Shown here: positions 20,225 through 31,199 of the stretch, one piece after another | How the letters are laid out: every line of letters starts with the position of its first letter | Numbering within the stretch: position 1 is the stretch's first letter | Assembly (NCBI GenBank): GCA_009746045.1 | Contig: RPFO01000418.1 | Location: forward strand, 332,501 to 396,500 | Direction of reading: 5' to 3' | Origin: Mesostigma viride | Taxonomy: Eukaryota; Streptophyta; Mesostigmatophyceae; Mesostigmatales; Mesostigmataceae | DNA length: 64,000 nt | Translations under genes and position numbers: made by a program | The notes under the pieces: model-generated | The model's input: the letters and a program-made list of their open reading frames with translations, nothing else | What the model was told of the DNA's origin: nothing | The model's database searches: none

Positions 20225-21940
20225 ATGGCTGGCGACCGTCTTCAACCCAACGGGTTAGAAAATCATATCGAGGAAGTTGACTCGGACGAAGAAGATCGGT
20301 CTCAAGAAGACCCAGCTGAAGCAGGCTACGCAGAGGTAAATACGACGACAACGTCAGCGTCGACGACCATTGCCCACTAGTTGCACCATATATACTCAAT
20401 CCATTCCGTTCTTTCAAGTATTTACTTTGATTTTCTGTTGCTATCTTTGTGCTGCTCTTTCATATGGCGTTCAGCTCCATTTCGAGGAAGATGGCGAGCT
20501 CGGCCCGGATACGGTGGAGGACACAGGGCCTGCTCAACGCAGGGAGGCTCCAAGTGGCTTGGCTGTTGATCCCAATTCCGAACCGTTGGACGAGCAAGCC
20601 GAGGAACAGTACGAGGCCGAGGAGCAGCGAAGGGCGGCTGCTGCACGGGCGGCGGCTATTGAGGCGGAGCGCGTCCGAGCAACGCCACTAAGCGAAGATC
20701 AACGTCGGGCTATTTTGGGAGCCATGCAGGTCAGCATCCATATTACCCTGAAGCTTGCGTTCTTCTTGGATGTTTTCCCTATCTAATCCCACACTTGGCA
20801 ACTGCCTGTGCCAACCCCAAGCTGTTTCTCAGTATTTCTAACGAAGGCTGGGCCACTTCTTATGTCATTGTAAGCATGTGCAAACCGTCCTCGTGCCGCG
20901 TGCCAGGGTCCCCGTTGTGCCGGGGCTGCTGTGTGAATCAGTAGCTATTTTTGGCCGACCTTCTTACGACCGTGGTTGCCTACACTTGCTTGCTGGAGAG
21001 CTGTGTCATGTTGCGCTGCTGAGGGGTGCGTCATCTGACTGGCTCAGAATGCAATGTCGAACAGTTGAGGTGACAAAAACGGATAACGACATGTCATGTT
21101 CTTTCTGGCAGGTCGTTTTGATTTGCCTTGGAATTGCATTCCCTCCCTTCCCCGAGTGTTGCCTATTCCCGACGTATTCCCTGCCTTTTTTCTGCATATT
21201 CCCTGGGCTTTTCCTGCCTAATTGCCTGTCTATTCCCTGGCTTGCAGTCTGTTATTTATCCATGGAACAACATGCCTGCGCACACACCAGTAGAGTGTGG
21301 CTTGGACCCATGAAACCGCGCGCCTGCGCACACCTGTATTCCTGGTAATACCCAGTGCCACCACCTGTGAGGTGGGTGCAAGGCCCGCGGCCGTGCTGCC
21401 TTCTGGCAGGGCACACCGCTCGTTGGTACGTTCTGGACTTGGCGACACCCTGTGCAAGTGTGCATGCCTGACGGTGACGTTGTTAACTTGTGGCCGCCTT
21501 GCAGGGCGTCACGTTTACGGGCGCATTTTGGATCGGCGATGATTTCCCTAAGTCCTCAGCATGTGTGCATGTGTGTGTGGTGATCTTGGTCGCTCACTGC
21601 TCCTTGCCGGGCGTAAGGATGACACGCCCGTAGGTCCTCCGCAGTTGTGTTCGCCTGCGGCGACATTGCTGTCATCTCATCTTGTTGCAGGGCATCAATC
21701 TAATGAGCACTCTAATGTCATAATGTCACACTACTGAAGCGTCATCTTGCTGCAGGGCGTCACGTTCATGGGCGGATGACAGTCGATTGAGCACCAATGC
21801 ACGCCTGCCTGCGGTCATCTTGTCTGCTGTTGCAGGGTATCACGTTCACCGGGGCGGAACCGGCGTGGGCGCGCAGCATACCCGAGGATGCGTGGATGGC
21901 GCAGATTCGGGAGCGTGTGAACAAGTCCAATTCGTCATAG
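20225..21940 (+). CDS. Small acidic protein, three exons, 156 residues
   Basis: Exons 20225-20335, 20475-20729 and 21836-21940 (TAG 21938-21940), with GTAAAT and GTCAGC donors, CAG acceptors and all joins in phase 0. The N-terminal half is very acidic (NHIEEVDSDEEDRSQEDPAE and more Glu/Asp in exon 2). A charged Ala/Glu helix follows (EEQYEAEEQRRAAAARAAAI). The C-terminus is compact: EDQRRAILGAMQ joins GITFTGAEPAWARSIPEDAW and a final basic helix. The PAWA...W.I C-terminal pattern vaguely recalls MEA1-type proteins, but this is only a guess. There is no signal peptide or membrane segment, so a cytosolic or nuclear role is likely. The last intron holds several decoy copies of the exon 3 start. 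Confidence 0.66.
20730..21835 (+). other. Intron 2 of the small acidic gene, with decoy exon 3 starts
   Basis: CAG-GGCGTCACGTTTACGGG at 21502, CAG-GGCATCAAT at 21688 and CAG-GGCGTCACGTTCATGGG at 21753 copy the genuine acceptor and exon start at 21833. The 21753 copy hits an in-frame TGA after seven codons. No other feature is visible. Confidence 0.7.
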
Positions 21941-22740
21941 CGCCAGCTGGCACCGTTAATAGGCTGACAGGTTGCTTATAACTGGAATGATAAGGACGAC
22001 GTTGGAAGCATGGCTGTCATGAAATTTTTGTCGGGAATCCCCCTAGGAAGGTACCAACTGCCTGTACTACTATAGGAGCAGCATCATCGTTCATATACGA
22101 GATGGCAGCGAGCAAGCAAGGATGTTTTCATTAGAAATAACACTGCTCGGGCTGGCCTTGGAATAAGTGTCTACTGGTAGGAGCTGGTCAACCTGAAAGA
22201 TGATGGCCACGTGCACACGGCACGGGCCCAGGGTGGGCGCGCATTGGCATGCATTCAAACATTGGTGCTCGCCACTTTCCCAGTGTAATCTAACAACTGG
22301 TAATTTTTGTGACCCCTTCCAGTCACCCTCGCAAGGCGTTGGTTTGTTGGTATCAACAGAAAATTTGTGCAGCGTGATAGTTATGCCATGCATGAAATGA
22401 CAGAACCTTTCTCGGCACAAGTAAAATGCTCCGCGGCTCCCCAGTTACGAGACTGCGTGTAATTAATGAATTGATTTTTTCACTGACTCGCGCGAGAGCT
22501 AATTCAATTCCTACTCGCATGCGACCGAAGTTAGCTACTTCTGGTCCGCTCCGACGTATCGAAAAAGATCACTTGTATACTTGACTTCTCCGTCAAATCT
22601 CATCGACCGGGTTTCGAAACAACCCTCGAACGCTATAGATGCAGATCCAACGGTGCAAACAACGTCACGATCGACGCTGCGCCAAATCGCCTCGGTTTCT
22701 TTGTTACCAACCATTTTAACGACGTCGCTTACGCACGCCC
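21941..22740. other. Intergenic, nothing recognised
   Basis: 3' flank of the small acidic gene. No repeat or gene is supported. Confidence 0.4.
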
Positions 22741-22806
22741 TCCATCGGGGTTAATGCTCCGTGACTCCCCAACGGGAGCGCGAGTCTAATTAATTAATTA
22801 TAATAA
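22741..22806 (+). mobile_element. 3' terminus of a non-LTR retrotransposon (family A), plus orientation
   Basis: Ends in the motif CGTGACTCCCCAACGGGAGC followed by CGAGTCTAATTAATTAATTA. The reverse complement of the same terminus occurs at 23263-23330 and 23790-23860. A CTCCCCAACGGGAG hairpin and an AATT tail define the family. Confidence 0.65.
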
Positions 22807-23262
22807 ATGCACGCCCTTTTCCATGTAACGTGAGATGCAACATCCGCTTCCCTTACCGGGAATTCCGTCCAATAACGTCGATCGTGCAGTACAACCAATG
22901 CACTACCATTCCAATCGATCGCTGAAGAAAAGTGAGTTGCGCGTTGTTGCCACCACCACGCTGCTGGGAAATTCGGAGCTGCTGCCAGTATTTGGATCTG
23001 CCGCAGCAGCAGCCCTTGCCGGTACGGTGGCGCAGAAGATATTGCCATTGAGCTGATAAATTCTGATTTCGCAGGCCACTTGGCGCTGCGGCGCTCGAGG
23101 ACAACGTGGTGGCCCAGGTCGCCGGCACAATGACAGGAACGGTCGCCAGCACCCTAGCTAGCGGCGCAGGTGGCTGCCGGCACTTTAGCGGACAAAGTGG
23201 AGGCGCAGGTGGCCGGCCCCAAGCCACACATCCATGGCTAGCAATGCCATTCAGGACATCGC

Positions 23263-23420
23263 AAATTAATTAATTAATTAATTAAGTAGACTCGTGCTCC
23301 CGTTGGGGAGTCACGGAGCATTAACCCCGATGGATGGATGGATGGATGGGTGCAAACAGTCCTACCGGTCTAATCTATCTACATCAGCTACCTACAACAT
23401 CTATCTACAACATCGCAAAT
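23263..23420 (-). mobile_element. 5'-truncated family A retrotransposon end, minus orientation
   Basis: From the (TTAA) tail at 23263-23285 it reads GACTCGTGCTCCCGTTGGGG, then the conserved GGAGCATTAACCCCGATGG and a short GATG microsatellite. It is nearly identical to 23805-23900. Confidence 0.7.
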
Positions 23421-23788
23421 GACCACCGCCTAGGCGGTCTCCCGGACTTTTGCTAACCGGAACACCAAAGAGCGGCGCGGCCGCACCATTATTATCCTCT
23501 GCAATGTGGCGGCCCTCCCCCGCCGGGAGACGGGGCTGAGCGTACGCCTCAATGTTGAGAAGGAATTATCACCAACTTCCCTTTAGTAGATGACAGTGTC
23601 ACAATTGACACCGTTCGCCGCCTACCGGGGCGCGCGGACGCGCCGGTGGCCGGCGCTAGTGCTTACGCGCCCCGTCGGCAAGCACTAAATATCAAGGAGA
23701 CAACCAGTGCAGGCCAGAAATCGGGAGAATCCAAACCATGGTAGCTCGAGCCTGCCGTTATCTTGTCCGCGTTGTCAAGTCATTCAGG

Positions 23789-24235
23789 ATTAATTAATTA
23801 ATTAGACTCGTGCTCCCGTTGCATGGGGAGTCACGGAGCATTAACCCCGATGGATGGATGGATGGGTGCAAACAGTCCTACCGGTCTAATCTATCTACAA
23901 CAGCTATCTACTACATCTATTCTATATCTATCAACTCAAGCCACAAATATCAGCCCTACCCTAGCCTGGGGACCTGTCTGGCGTGCTTCCCGTATGTTTG
24001 CCGACACGCGGGCGCTTCCCCACGGGGGGGGGCTCGTTGTCCTCTATGACCTGGGCCCACTTGGCCTTGTCCATCATCTTTTTCCAAATCACGGAGAGGC
24101 CTAGGCCCCCCATGTCCTCTACTAGCTATTCTTTGAAGGTGCGGGCCTTGCGGCGTCTAGCATCACGGGGCCCGGCCCACGTCAGGAGGCCATTCAGGAT
24201 GATGAATATGAATGGAGATGGAAATGTGTTGCCTT
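23789..24235 (-). mobile_element. Family A non-LTR retrotransposon, 5'-truncated, with RT C-terminal remnant
   Basis: Minus-strand element with its tail at 23789-23803 and terminal hairpin at 23805-23840. 24000-24190 translates on the minus strand to a degraded protein containing GLSVIWKKMMDKAKWAQVIE. The same segment (GLSVIWRQMVRKDRWQVVM) closes the RT protein at 41720-41760, so both come from related elements. The upstream part is missing. Confidence 0.68.
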
Positions 24236-24248
24236 GTGCATTGAAATT

Positions 24249-24396
24249 AGCACTATATATATTCATTGAGAATGATAGATTACGGAGGTGAGATAGGCAT
24301 GCAACACAAGGAAAAACCCGATAACTGGGAGAATAACCCTGAAGAAATTAATAGTAATCTGACACAGACATCCAAGGATCACGCCAGCGGCACAAG
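24249..24396 (+). repeat. Left arm of a 145-bp inverted repeat
   Basis: Nearly perfect reverse complement of 24580-24722, including AATGATAGATTACGGAGGTG and GATAACTGGGAGAATAACCC. The arms are separated by about 185 bp. A shorter related piece (TTGAGAACGATAAATTACGG) occurs at 25639-25662. Confidence 0.85.
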
Positions 24397-24469
24397 GTAC
24401 AACTAACTAGACATCACAAAACTACACGCAGCAACAGCGCTGCCGGCCCACCATGCAGGCCTGGAAGGG

Positions 24470-24565
24470 ATCTAGACCGCATGGGTCGCGACAAAGTCGG
24501 CCCGGGTGCGGCGGAATAACACATCAGCCACGGTGCGAGTGAGGGCGAGTGACAGGCGCTGCCGC
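24470..24565 (-). pseudogene. Retroelement ORF C-terminal fragment, minus strand
   Basis: The minus-strand translation resembles LSLALTRTVADVLFRRTRADF, the same segment found on the plus strand at 24865-24942 and 25420-25493. It lies in the spacer of the inverted repeat. Confidence 0.5.
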
Positions 24566-24579
24566 CCTATATATATTCA

Positions 24580-24722
24580 GCCAGCTGGCGTGATCCTTGG
24601 ATGTCTGTGTCAGATTACTATTAATTTCTTCAGGGTTATTCTCCCAGTTATCGGGTTTTTCCTTATGTTGCATGCCTATCTCACCTCCGTAATCTATCAT
24701 TCTCAATGAATATATATTCAGA
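24580..24722 (-). repeat. Right arm of the 145-bp inverted repeat
   Basis: Partner of 24249-24396. Together with the spacer it would form a long hairpin. It may be two copies of one element in opposite orientation or a fold-back element. Confidence 0.85.
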
Positions 24723-24945
24723 GAGTTTGGGGCCATGGGGCCCCTGACCTCCGCCTTCTTCAAGGAGTGCCGGCTCCGGGAGGACCGGCTGGACCTGGAG
24801 GGCCAGCGGGCCCCATGGTCGGCGCGGACCTGGACGTCATAATATTGGCGTTAGCGCTTGTCGGTGGCGCTGACTCGGGCCATGGCTGACATCATGCTCC
24901 GCCGTACGCGGGCTGATTTTGCGGTGCAGCAGGGCTATTAGGTTC
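24722..24945 (+). pseudogene. Retroelement ORF C-terminal fragment
   Basis: Broken frame reading FGAMGPLTSAFFKECRLRED, then DLEGQRAPWSART, a stop, and ALTRAMADIMLRRTRADF ending at TAG 24940. It matches 25255-25497, which carries its own frameshift. The family is known to me only as a repeated module in this window. Confidence 0.55.
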
Positions 24946-25149
24946 CTCCCGTTAGGCGTTTCCATTGGTCTTATCGTAGTATAGAGCTTTGACATGGCTA
25001 TGTATATAGGTTTATAGCTGGGCGTTTGCTTTGGTTTGAGTGATTTCAATCTGCTGTAAGTAATTATATCTTTATGATATATATTCAGAGGCGGCCGGCA
25101 CTTGCTCATTAATTGACGTTTCTGTGGCTCGCCCCTTGGCTCTTAGTTA

Positions 25150-25497
25150 GCCATGTGGTTGGTGCATCCCAGGCGGCAGGCTACACGGCAGATCGGGCTG
25201 AGAGGGGCCAAGCTCACGGCCTATGGGGACGTCGGGCACCACCGTGTGGTGCCCTTTGTCTTGGAGGAGTTCGGGGCCATGGGGAACCTGACTGCCGGCT
25301 TCTTTAAGGAGTGCTGCCGGCTCCCGGCCGGGAGGACCGCCTGGACCTGGAGGGCCAGCGGGCCCCTTGGTCAGCGCGGAGTCACCTGGACAATTCGTAT
25401 TGGCGCCAACGCCTTTCGGTAGCGATTACCCGGGCTATGGCTGACATCTTGCTCCGCCGCACACGAGCTGACTTTGCGGCGCAGCACGGTTATTAGG
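25150..25497 (+). pseudogene. Retroelement ORF C-terminal fragment with frameshift
   Basis: Starts with a frame containing GDVGHHRVVPFVLEEFGAMG and FFKECCRLPAGR, then shifts frame near 25330 to read LDLEGQRAPWSARSHLDN and SVAITRAMADILLRRTRADF, ending in TAG. It is a second copy of the 24722-24945 module. Confidence 0.58.
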
Positions 25498-26153
25498 CTG
25501 TTTTACTTCATTCCGCGGTGTGGATCGAGTATCCCATGCCGGCTGTAGTTGTTGTGTCGTGGTATCTCTTGTTAGCGTTGGCTTTGTTTATTTTTACGTG
25601 GCCGGGTGCCTTTACTCTGATGTAAGTAATTATATATTTATTGAGAACGATAAATTACGGAGGCACTCGATGGCGATGGCGTTGTCCTGGAGCCTCCTGG
25701 CGCTTGTCGGAGCTGGGCGGTGATGGAGTCGGTGGAGGCTGTGTGTGTGTGTGGGGGGGAGGCGAGGAGGGTCAGTGGAGGTGGCGGTGGAGATGGCGGG
25801 GAGCTCAGCAGCCAGTGCGGCCCACAGCTGCCACATCTGCAGCGAGGGGGGTCACGTGCTGCGCGATGGCTTCTTGAAGGTGGAGGAGGAAGGTGGATTC
25901 GGTCAAGGGGGAGGGGTCCCGTAGGTCATTGGCAGAGCGCTTAAGGATGGAAAACAGATCAATTAAGCGGCAAGCTGAAGGCGCGGTCGGGACCATGGCC
26001 CTGGGCAGGTGATCAGTCAGGTCGACCGCGGTGGGAAAACCGGCCGTCAACTCCATTGCGGAGGCGATGATGGTGGCGGAAGCGCTGGCACAGGGCAAGG
26101 AGTGAGGCGTACGACCCATAAAACACGAGCTAGCTCCAGTATCTTGATGGATT
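25498..26153. other. Repeat-derived spacer, no gene recognised
   Basis: Contains a third partial match to the inverted-repeat module (25630-25665) and GTGTGTGGGG low complexity. Nothing else is assigned. Confidence 0.4.
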
Positions 26154-26500
26154 AAATTAAATTAAATTTAATTTAATTATAACATGCCTCCGTTGGGAGG
26201 TCATGTAGCACATATTCCCTGATGGGTGGGTGGAGGTGGAGGCAGCCGCGTAAGCGAACTAACCTAACTCTAAGCTATCTAGTCTATAAAATCCTAACTA
26301 CACTACTCAGCAAAACGCCCCTTCCTCTTGGGGGTGGCTTGCCCACTGTCAGGGGCAGGCGTGTGAGCCTGGACAATCTTCTGCCACCGCTTCTTGTTCT
26401 GCATGGCAGTCCAAAGAAGGGAGAGGGAGTGGATGCGGTGTTCAAACTGAGCTGGGACCACTAGGTCGGCCAGCAACATCTGGGCCCTAAGCACACCTGG
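26154..26500 (-). mobile_element. Family B element 3' end with ORF C-terminus (uninterrupted copy)
   Basis: Tail of AAATT units at 26154-26180, terminal hairpin CTCCGTTGGGAG at 26188-26199, then a minus-strand frame ending in KRKGRFAE (stop near 26303). Upstream it reads KKRWQKIVQAHTPAPDSG and EHRIHSLSLLWTAMQNK. The same element on the plus strand at 39600-42225 is split by a 2.3-kb insertion exactly where this copy reads straight through. Confidence 0.72.
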
Positions 26501-26599
26501 AATTGTACTACATTTTTCAAATTGTACTTCAGTTTTGAAAGTTGCATTTTCATGCATTTAAAGTTTCAACTAAAGTCTTTGAGGAAAAAAAAGTTCGTC

Positions 26600-27330
26600 G
26601 GCGGCCGGCACACCGGCACACCGGCACACCGGCACACCGGCACACCTCAAATTGCATGTATGCACACACCTTTGCACATGCAATTGTTATCCATGGGATT
26701 TATGTAGGTGGATGGGTCATGCAAGGGTTACCTAGATGCTCATGACACCGTGGCACCGTGGCATCGTGCCACCGTGCCACCGTGCCACCGTGCCACCTCA
26801 AAAGTTGCATATAAACACACATATTTGCACATACAATGGTTATCCATTGGGATTTATCAAGGGTAATGGGTCATGCAAGGGTTACCTAGACATGCTCATG
26901 ACACCGTTGCATCGTGGCATCGTGCCACCGTGCCACCGGCACACCGGCACACCGGCACACCGGCACACCGGCACACCGGCACACCGGCACACCGTTGCAC
27001 CTCAAATTGCATATAAACACACACCTTTGCACATGCAATTGTTATCCATGGGTTTTATGTAGGTGGATGGGTCATGCAAGGGTTACCTAGATGCTCATGA
27101 CGTACACCATGGCACCGTGGCATCGTGCCACCGTGCCACCGTGCCACTGTGCCACCTCAAAAGTTGCATATAAACACACATATTTGCACATACAATGGTT
27201 ATCCATTGGGATTTATCAAGGGTAATGGGTCATGCAAGGGTTACCTAGACATGCTCATGACACCGTGCCACCGTGCCACCGTGCCACCGTGCCACCGTGC
27301 CACCGCGCCACCGTGCCACCGTGCCACCTC
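26600..27330 (+). repeat. Higher-order array with 8-bp CACACCGG / CCACCGTG minisatellites
   Basis: Four spacer blocks (26650, 26795, 27000, 27153) alternate in an A-B-A-B order, each about 110 bp, containing GGGTCATGCAAGGGTTACCT. They are separated by runs of GCACACCG (26604-26645, 26938-26995) or GCCACCGT (26745-26793, 27110-27152, 27262-27325). Frames across it are repeat translations. Confidence 0.88.
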
Positions 27331-29440
27331 CACAACGGTATGAAAGTGCCAAAAAATGCCCTTATAAGCCCTACATGGAGCAAATTGAGTCCAAACATGC
27401 TAGATATTGGTAGGCAGCATGTCCAGGACACCAGTAGAAGGAATTTGACTTTCCAGAATTTTCCGACATCGGTTGGTCTATTTTTGGCATGTCTATTTTT
27501 AGCAACTTTCCAGATTTTAAGGGGAGGGTCCCATGGAATTGTATCAAAACTGAAGCCCCCTAATAACTACAGAAATGCAACTGACAACCACTGAATGATG
27601 TTTGGGGACCATAAACATGATGTTTGGGCATGCATACCACCACTTGTTGGGGGTACTACCCGCAGCCATACACCGGCTATGAGCTAAAAATAGAAAAAAA
27701 CGCTGTCCGGGGCACATCTTGCCCAGACCAGTGGGAGAACCAGTTGCATGAAAAAAGTAATACCCATATAAAAATGTCATGGGACATGGTTTCTACCTAA
27801 TTGGATCAACAAAATCAGCACATCCCTTTGAGTTATTAATTTTTGGGCCAAAAATACGCTTTTTTAGGCGGGGCGCCCCCATACACACTCATAACACATC
27901 AATTAGGCCTAAAAAGTAATAGTCGAATTCTGTCATGACCATAGAAGGCACTACCAAAGTTTGGTGGCATTCTGAGCTCAGCTGTAGCAGTTATTAATTT
28001 TGGCAGTTGGCCACCTGTGCAGACGCTAAGGAAGGCATTAGTGAGTATTAAGGCACACTAACACTTCCTATGCCATCCAAAAGGCTCCTGACCATGCCCA
28101 ATTCGACCACAATGTACAAGGAGGTGGCTGGGCACGTCATGTGCCCTTGCCTTACCTTGACACGGGCAACCTGTTGCGTGTGTGCACAACAATGAGGCAG
28201 GTAGCTCTACATGCCTAGCCGACACTTCTAAAGCATATTCCAGGTTTATGGTGTGGGCATCATCCCAAAACCAAGCTCAAACACACCCTAGAAAGCCATA
28301 TCCACTAATTGCCCAACAAGGGTAACAACAGACAGTCCACAGAGAAAGCAGAATTGTCATACATGCTGATTGCCAAGGCTTCTCACCATGGTTACCTTGC
28401 CTTGCCAGCATATGAATTAGGGCTCTCCCATTTTAGTGGGAGAAAGGCCGACAAGACAACCATAACCCCTACCTACGTGCAGTTCCACCCATGCAGTATG
28501 CCCCTCAGAAAAACCACTGCCACCTTTCTTTCCAGCGCAATTGTTTGGCAAGAAAGAAACTCAAGCTTGTGAGCCTCTAACCACAATGAAGCCTCTGCTA
28601 AGAAAGGCCGCGTCAATATTCACACAAAACTGAGTGCTGTTAGCAATCTCCTTCCAAGAAACCACTCAGCAAATCCCTGACAACTTGACGATATGCCACG
28701 GTCGCGCTTTGACACGTCCCAGCCATGCAACGTACATAAAAACCACTGAAAGGTGCCAGGAATCTGGCGATGCGCAGCACGGAATGGCATTATACCTGGC
28801 GCTAACTGCACGGAAAAAAGCCGAAAACTTGCGTTGATAACCCATCAAGGAAGCGAAACATTCATAGGGTCACGTTGATCACACGATCGTACCATTACCG
28901 GCATTGTCCTTCGCCCAGCGGCGCAAGAAAGAACAACCTTCCATGGAATAATAAGACGCGCATCCCGCGAGCCTGGAGAGTGTCTTACCGATCATGACGG
29001 AAATCTTGCCGAAACCCAGCAAATTTTTTAAATCTTTACCAATAACAATTTAAACGCATCCTTGACGCTAGGTAAAGCCCATAAAACCTGACAATCACCG
29101 CCGCCAGCGTGCATTCTAATTTATTCCTCTCGACGAAAACATCAGATTGGACCCCCGTGGCGATGGTCATCAATAAAATCATCGACACTGCAAAAAACGC
29201 GAACTCCGCTACGAAGTAGTATCATTTACTCATCGTCTTTAAGATTCGCTCAGTTTCTCTGCATTCCGCGAGCTATCTTTTTCTACTCTGCCTGAAAGCA
29301 CGTCGCCATGGCCAGCTCCGGTAGGGGTGCGCGCACCGTGCACCACTTTTTCACGGTACGGACGGGTACCGCGAATTTTTCGGCGCCAAAAATATTCGCG
29401 CCGGGACCGTCCCCTTAATATAAACAAATCCTCATAATCG
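27331..29440. other. Non-repetitive intergenic stretch, no gene supported
   Basis: About 2.1 kb without long frames, tandem repeats or recognisable element ends. Short frames (28309-28572, 28634-28837) have no supporting features. Confidence 0.45.
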
Positions 29441-29930
29441 CTTCCATCGCTGGTGCTTCCATCGCTGGTTCATTATCCCCTACATGTAAAGACCATCGGG
29501 CATTCTGGAGTACAATTTGGTGGTGTGCCGGTGTGCCGGTGTGCCGGTGTGCCGGTGTGCCGGTGTGCCGGTGTGCCGGCCAGTGATTGGCCCGTTGCTG
29601 ATTTGCTGACATGCAGCCTAATAAAAATTGGCCGCAAATTCGTCCGGTCGCACGTGGGCACAAGATTTGCGGCCAATTTTTACTAGGCTGCATATCAGAA
29701 AATCAGCAACGGGCCAATCACTGGCCGGCACACCGGCACACCGGCACACCGGCACACCGGCACACCGGCACACCGTGCCACCACCAAATTGTACTCCACC
29801 GGTGTGCGGCGTGGGACACAACAACAACAACAACAATGGCGGCGTGCCACCACCATTAATTTTGTACTCCGTGCCACCACCATTTGGTCTTTACATGTAG
29901 GGGATATCGGAAAGCACCAGCGATGGAAAA
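29441..29930. repeat. Large imperfect palindrome (fold-back) with 8-bp minisatellite in each arm
   Basis: The left arm runs from CCATCGCTGGTGCTTCCATC (29444) through CCCCTACATGTAAAGACC and a CGGTGTGC run (29522-29580) to GCCAGTGATTGGCCCGTTGC and a CAGCCTAATAAAAATTGGCC block. The right arm is the reverse complement in mirrored order, ending in GGTCTTTACATGTAGGGG and CACCAGCGATGGAA (29918-29930). The centre lies near 29655. The right arm contains the ATG of the gene model at 29923. Confidence 0.85.
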
Positions 29931-30503
29931 GGACGCAGTAGCCCCACCAGACACAATGGATCCCGGCCATGAACCACCGGGGCAAGAGAACCAGACAAAG
30001 GATACAGGCCCTGTATCCGTGACAGGTGTAGATGATGAAGAAAGGAAGAAAATGCAAGCGGCCGTGTATCACAGGGGCGCAGTGAATGAACTTGAGAGAA
30101 TACTTGCCTCTGGTGCTTCGGATGATGAAGCCGACCGTGTCACTGGGAAATCTGAGGTAAATTTATGACAGGGGAAATCCGGCTGTTATTTTACTAAAGG
30201 TATATTACAATAAGTGCAGTTCTTGGCGTTTGGAATCATGACATTGCTTGTGCTATTGCTCTTGAATTGCATTTTACCAAAGGAATATTACAATAAGTGC
30301 AGTTCTTGGCGTTTGGAATCATGACATTGCTTGTGCTATTGCTCCTGAATTTAAGTGCCCGCACCCCGCCGGCGCACCCCGGCGAACAAGACAAAGCGCA
30401 CCGTTACCCCCCTAGGCCCATCGCTGCCGTCGCCGGGCGGCACGTTGGGGAGGCGGCTCCTTCTCCCTTTTCTGGTGTCTGTTGCATCATTTTGAACCCC
30501 TGA
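29923..30503 (+). CDS. Candidate two-exon protein with C-terminal membrane segment, 144 residues
   Basis: Exon 1, 29923-30156, 78 codons, ends TCTGAG|GTAAAT. It encodes a soluble charged segment including GVDDEERKKMQAAVYHRGAV and a helix NELERILASGASDDEADR. Exon 2, 30303-30503, starts after a GTGCAG acceptor in the same phase, gives one hydrophobic segment (FLAFGIMTLLVLLLLNL) and about 48 Pro/Ala-rich residues, and stops at TGA 30501. A first copy of the acceptor and membrane segment lies at 30215-30260 and could be a decoy or an alternative exon. The start codon sits inside a palindrome arm. Exon 1 looks like real coding sequence; exon 2 is less certain. The family is not recognised. Confidence 0.42.
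30197..30345 (+). repeat. Direct duplication of about 65 bp spanning an acceptor
   Basis: TATTACAATAAGTGCAGTTC and the following CTTGGCGTTTGGAATCATGA stretch occur at 30201-30258 and again at 30286-30343, with an intact CAG acceptor in both. Confidence 0.88.
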
Positions 30504-30565
30504 CCAACGGAGGCATGTTAATGAACGAGTGGATGCATGCATGAATGAACGGATGCATGAATGAT

Positions 30566-31002
<437 letters not shown>

Positions 31003-31199
31003 AAGGTGTGCTTTTTATTATGATGATTAGCTAAGTTACGTGTGTGTTGTTGATGTACATGTTGACGTTGTATCATGGGCGTGTGCCCCTAAGTCTGCCT
31101 TCCTGCAATATCACATAATATATCATCTAGATGTGTTGTTGGGAACCTGACTATATATCCCAAACTGGAAGGGTTGACATTCAACTATGGGATGAAACC

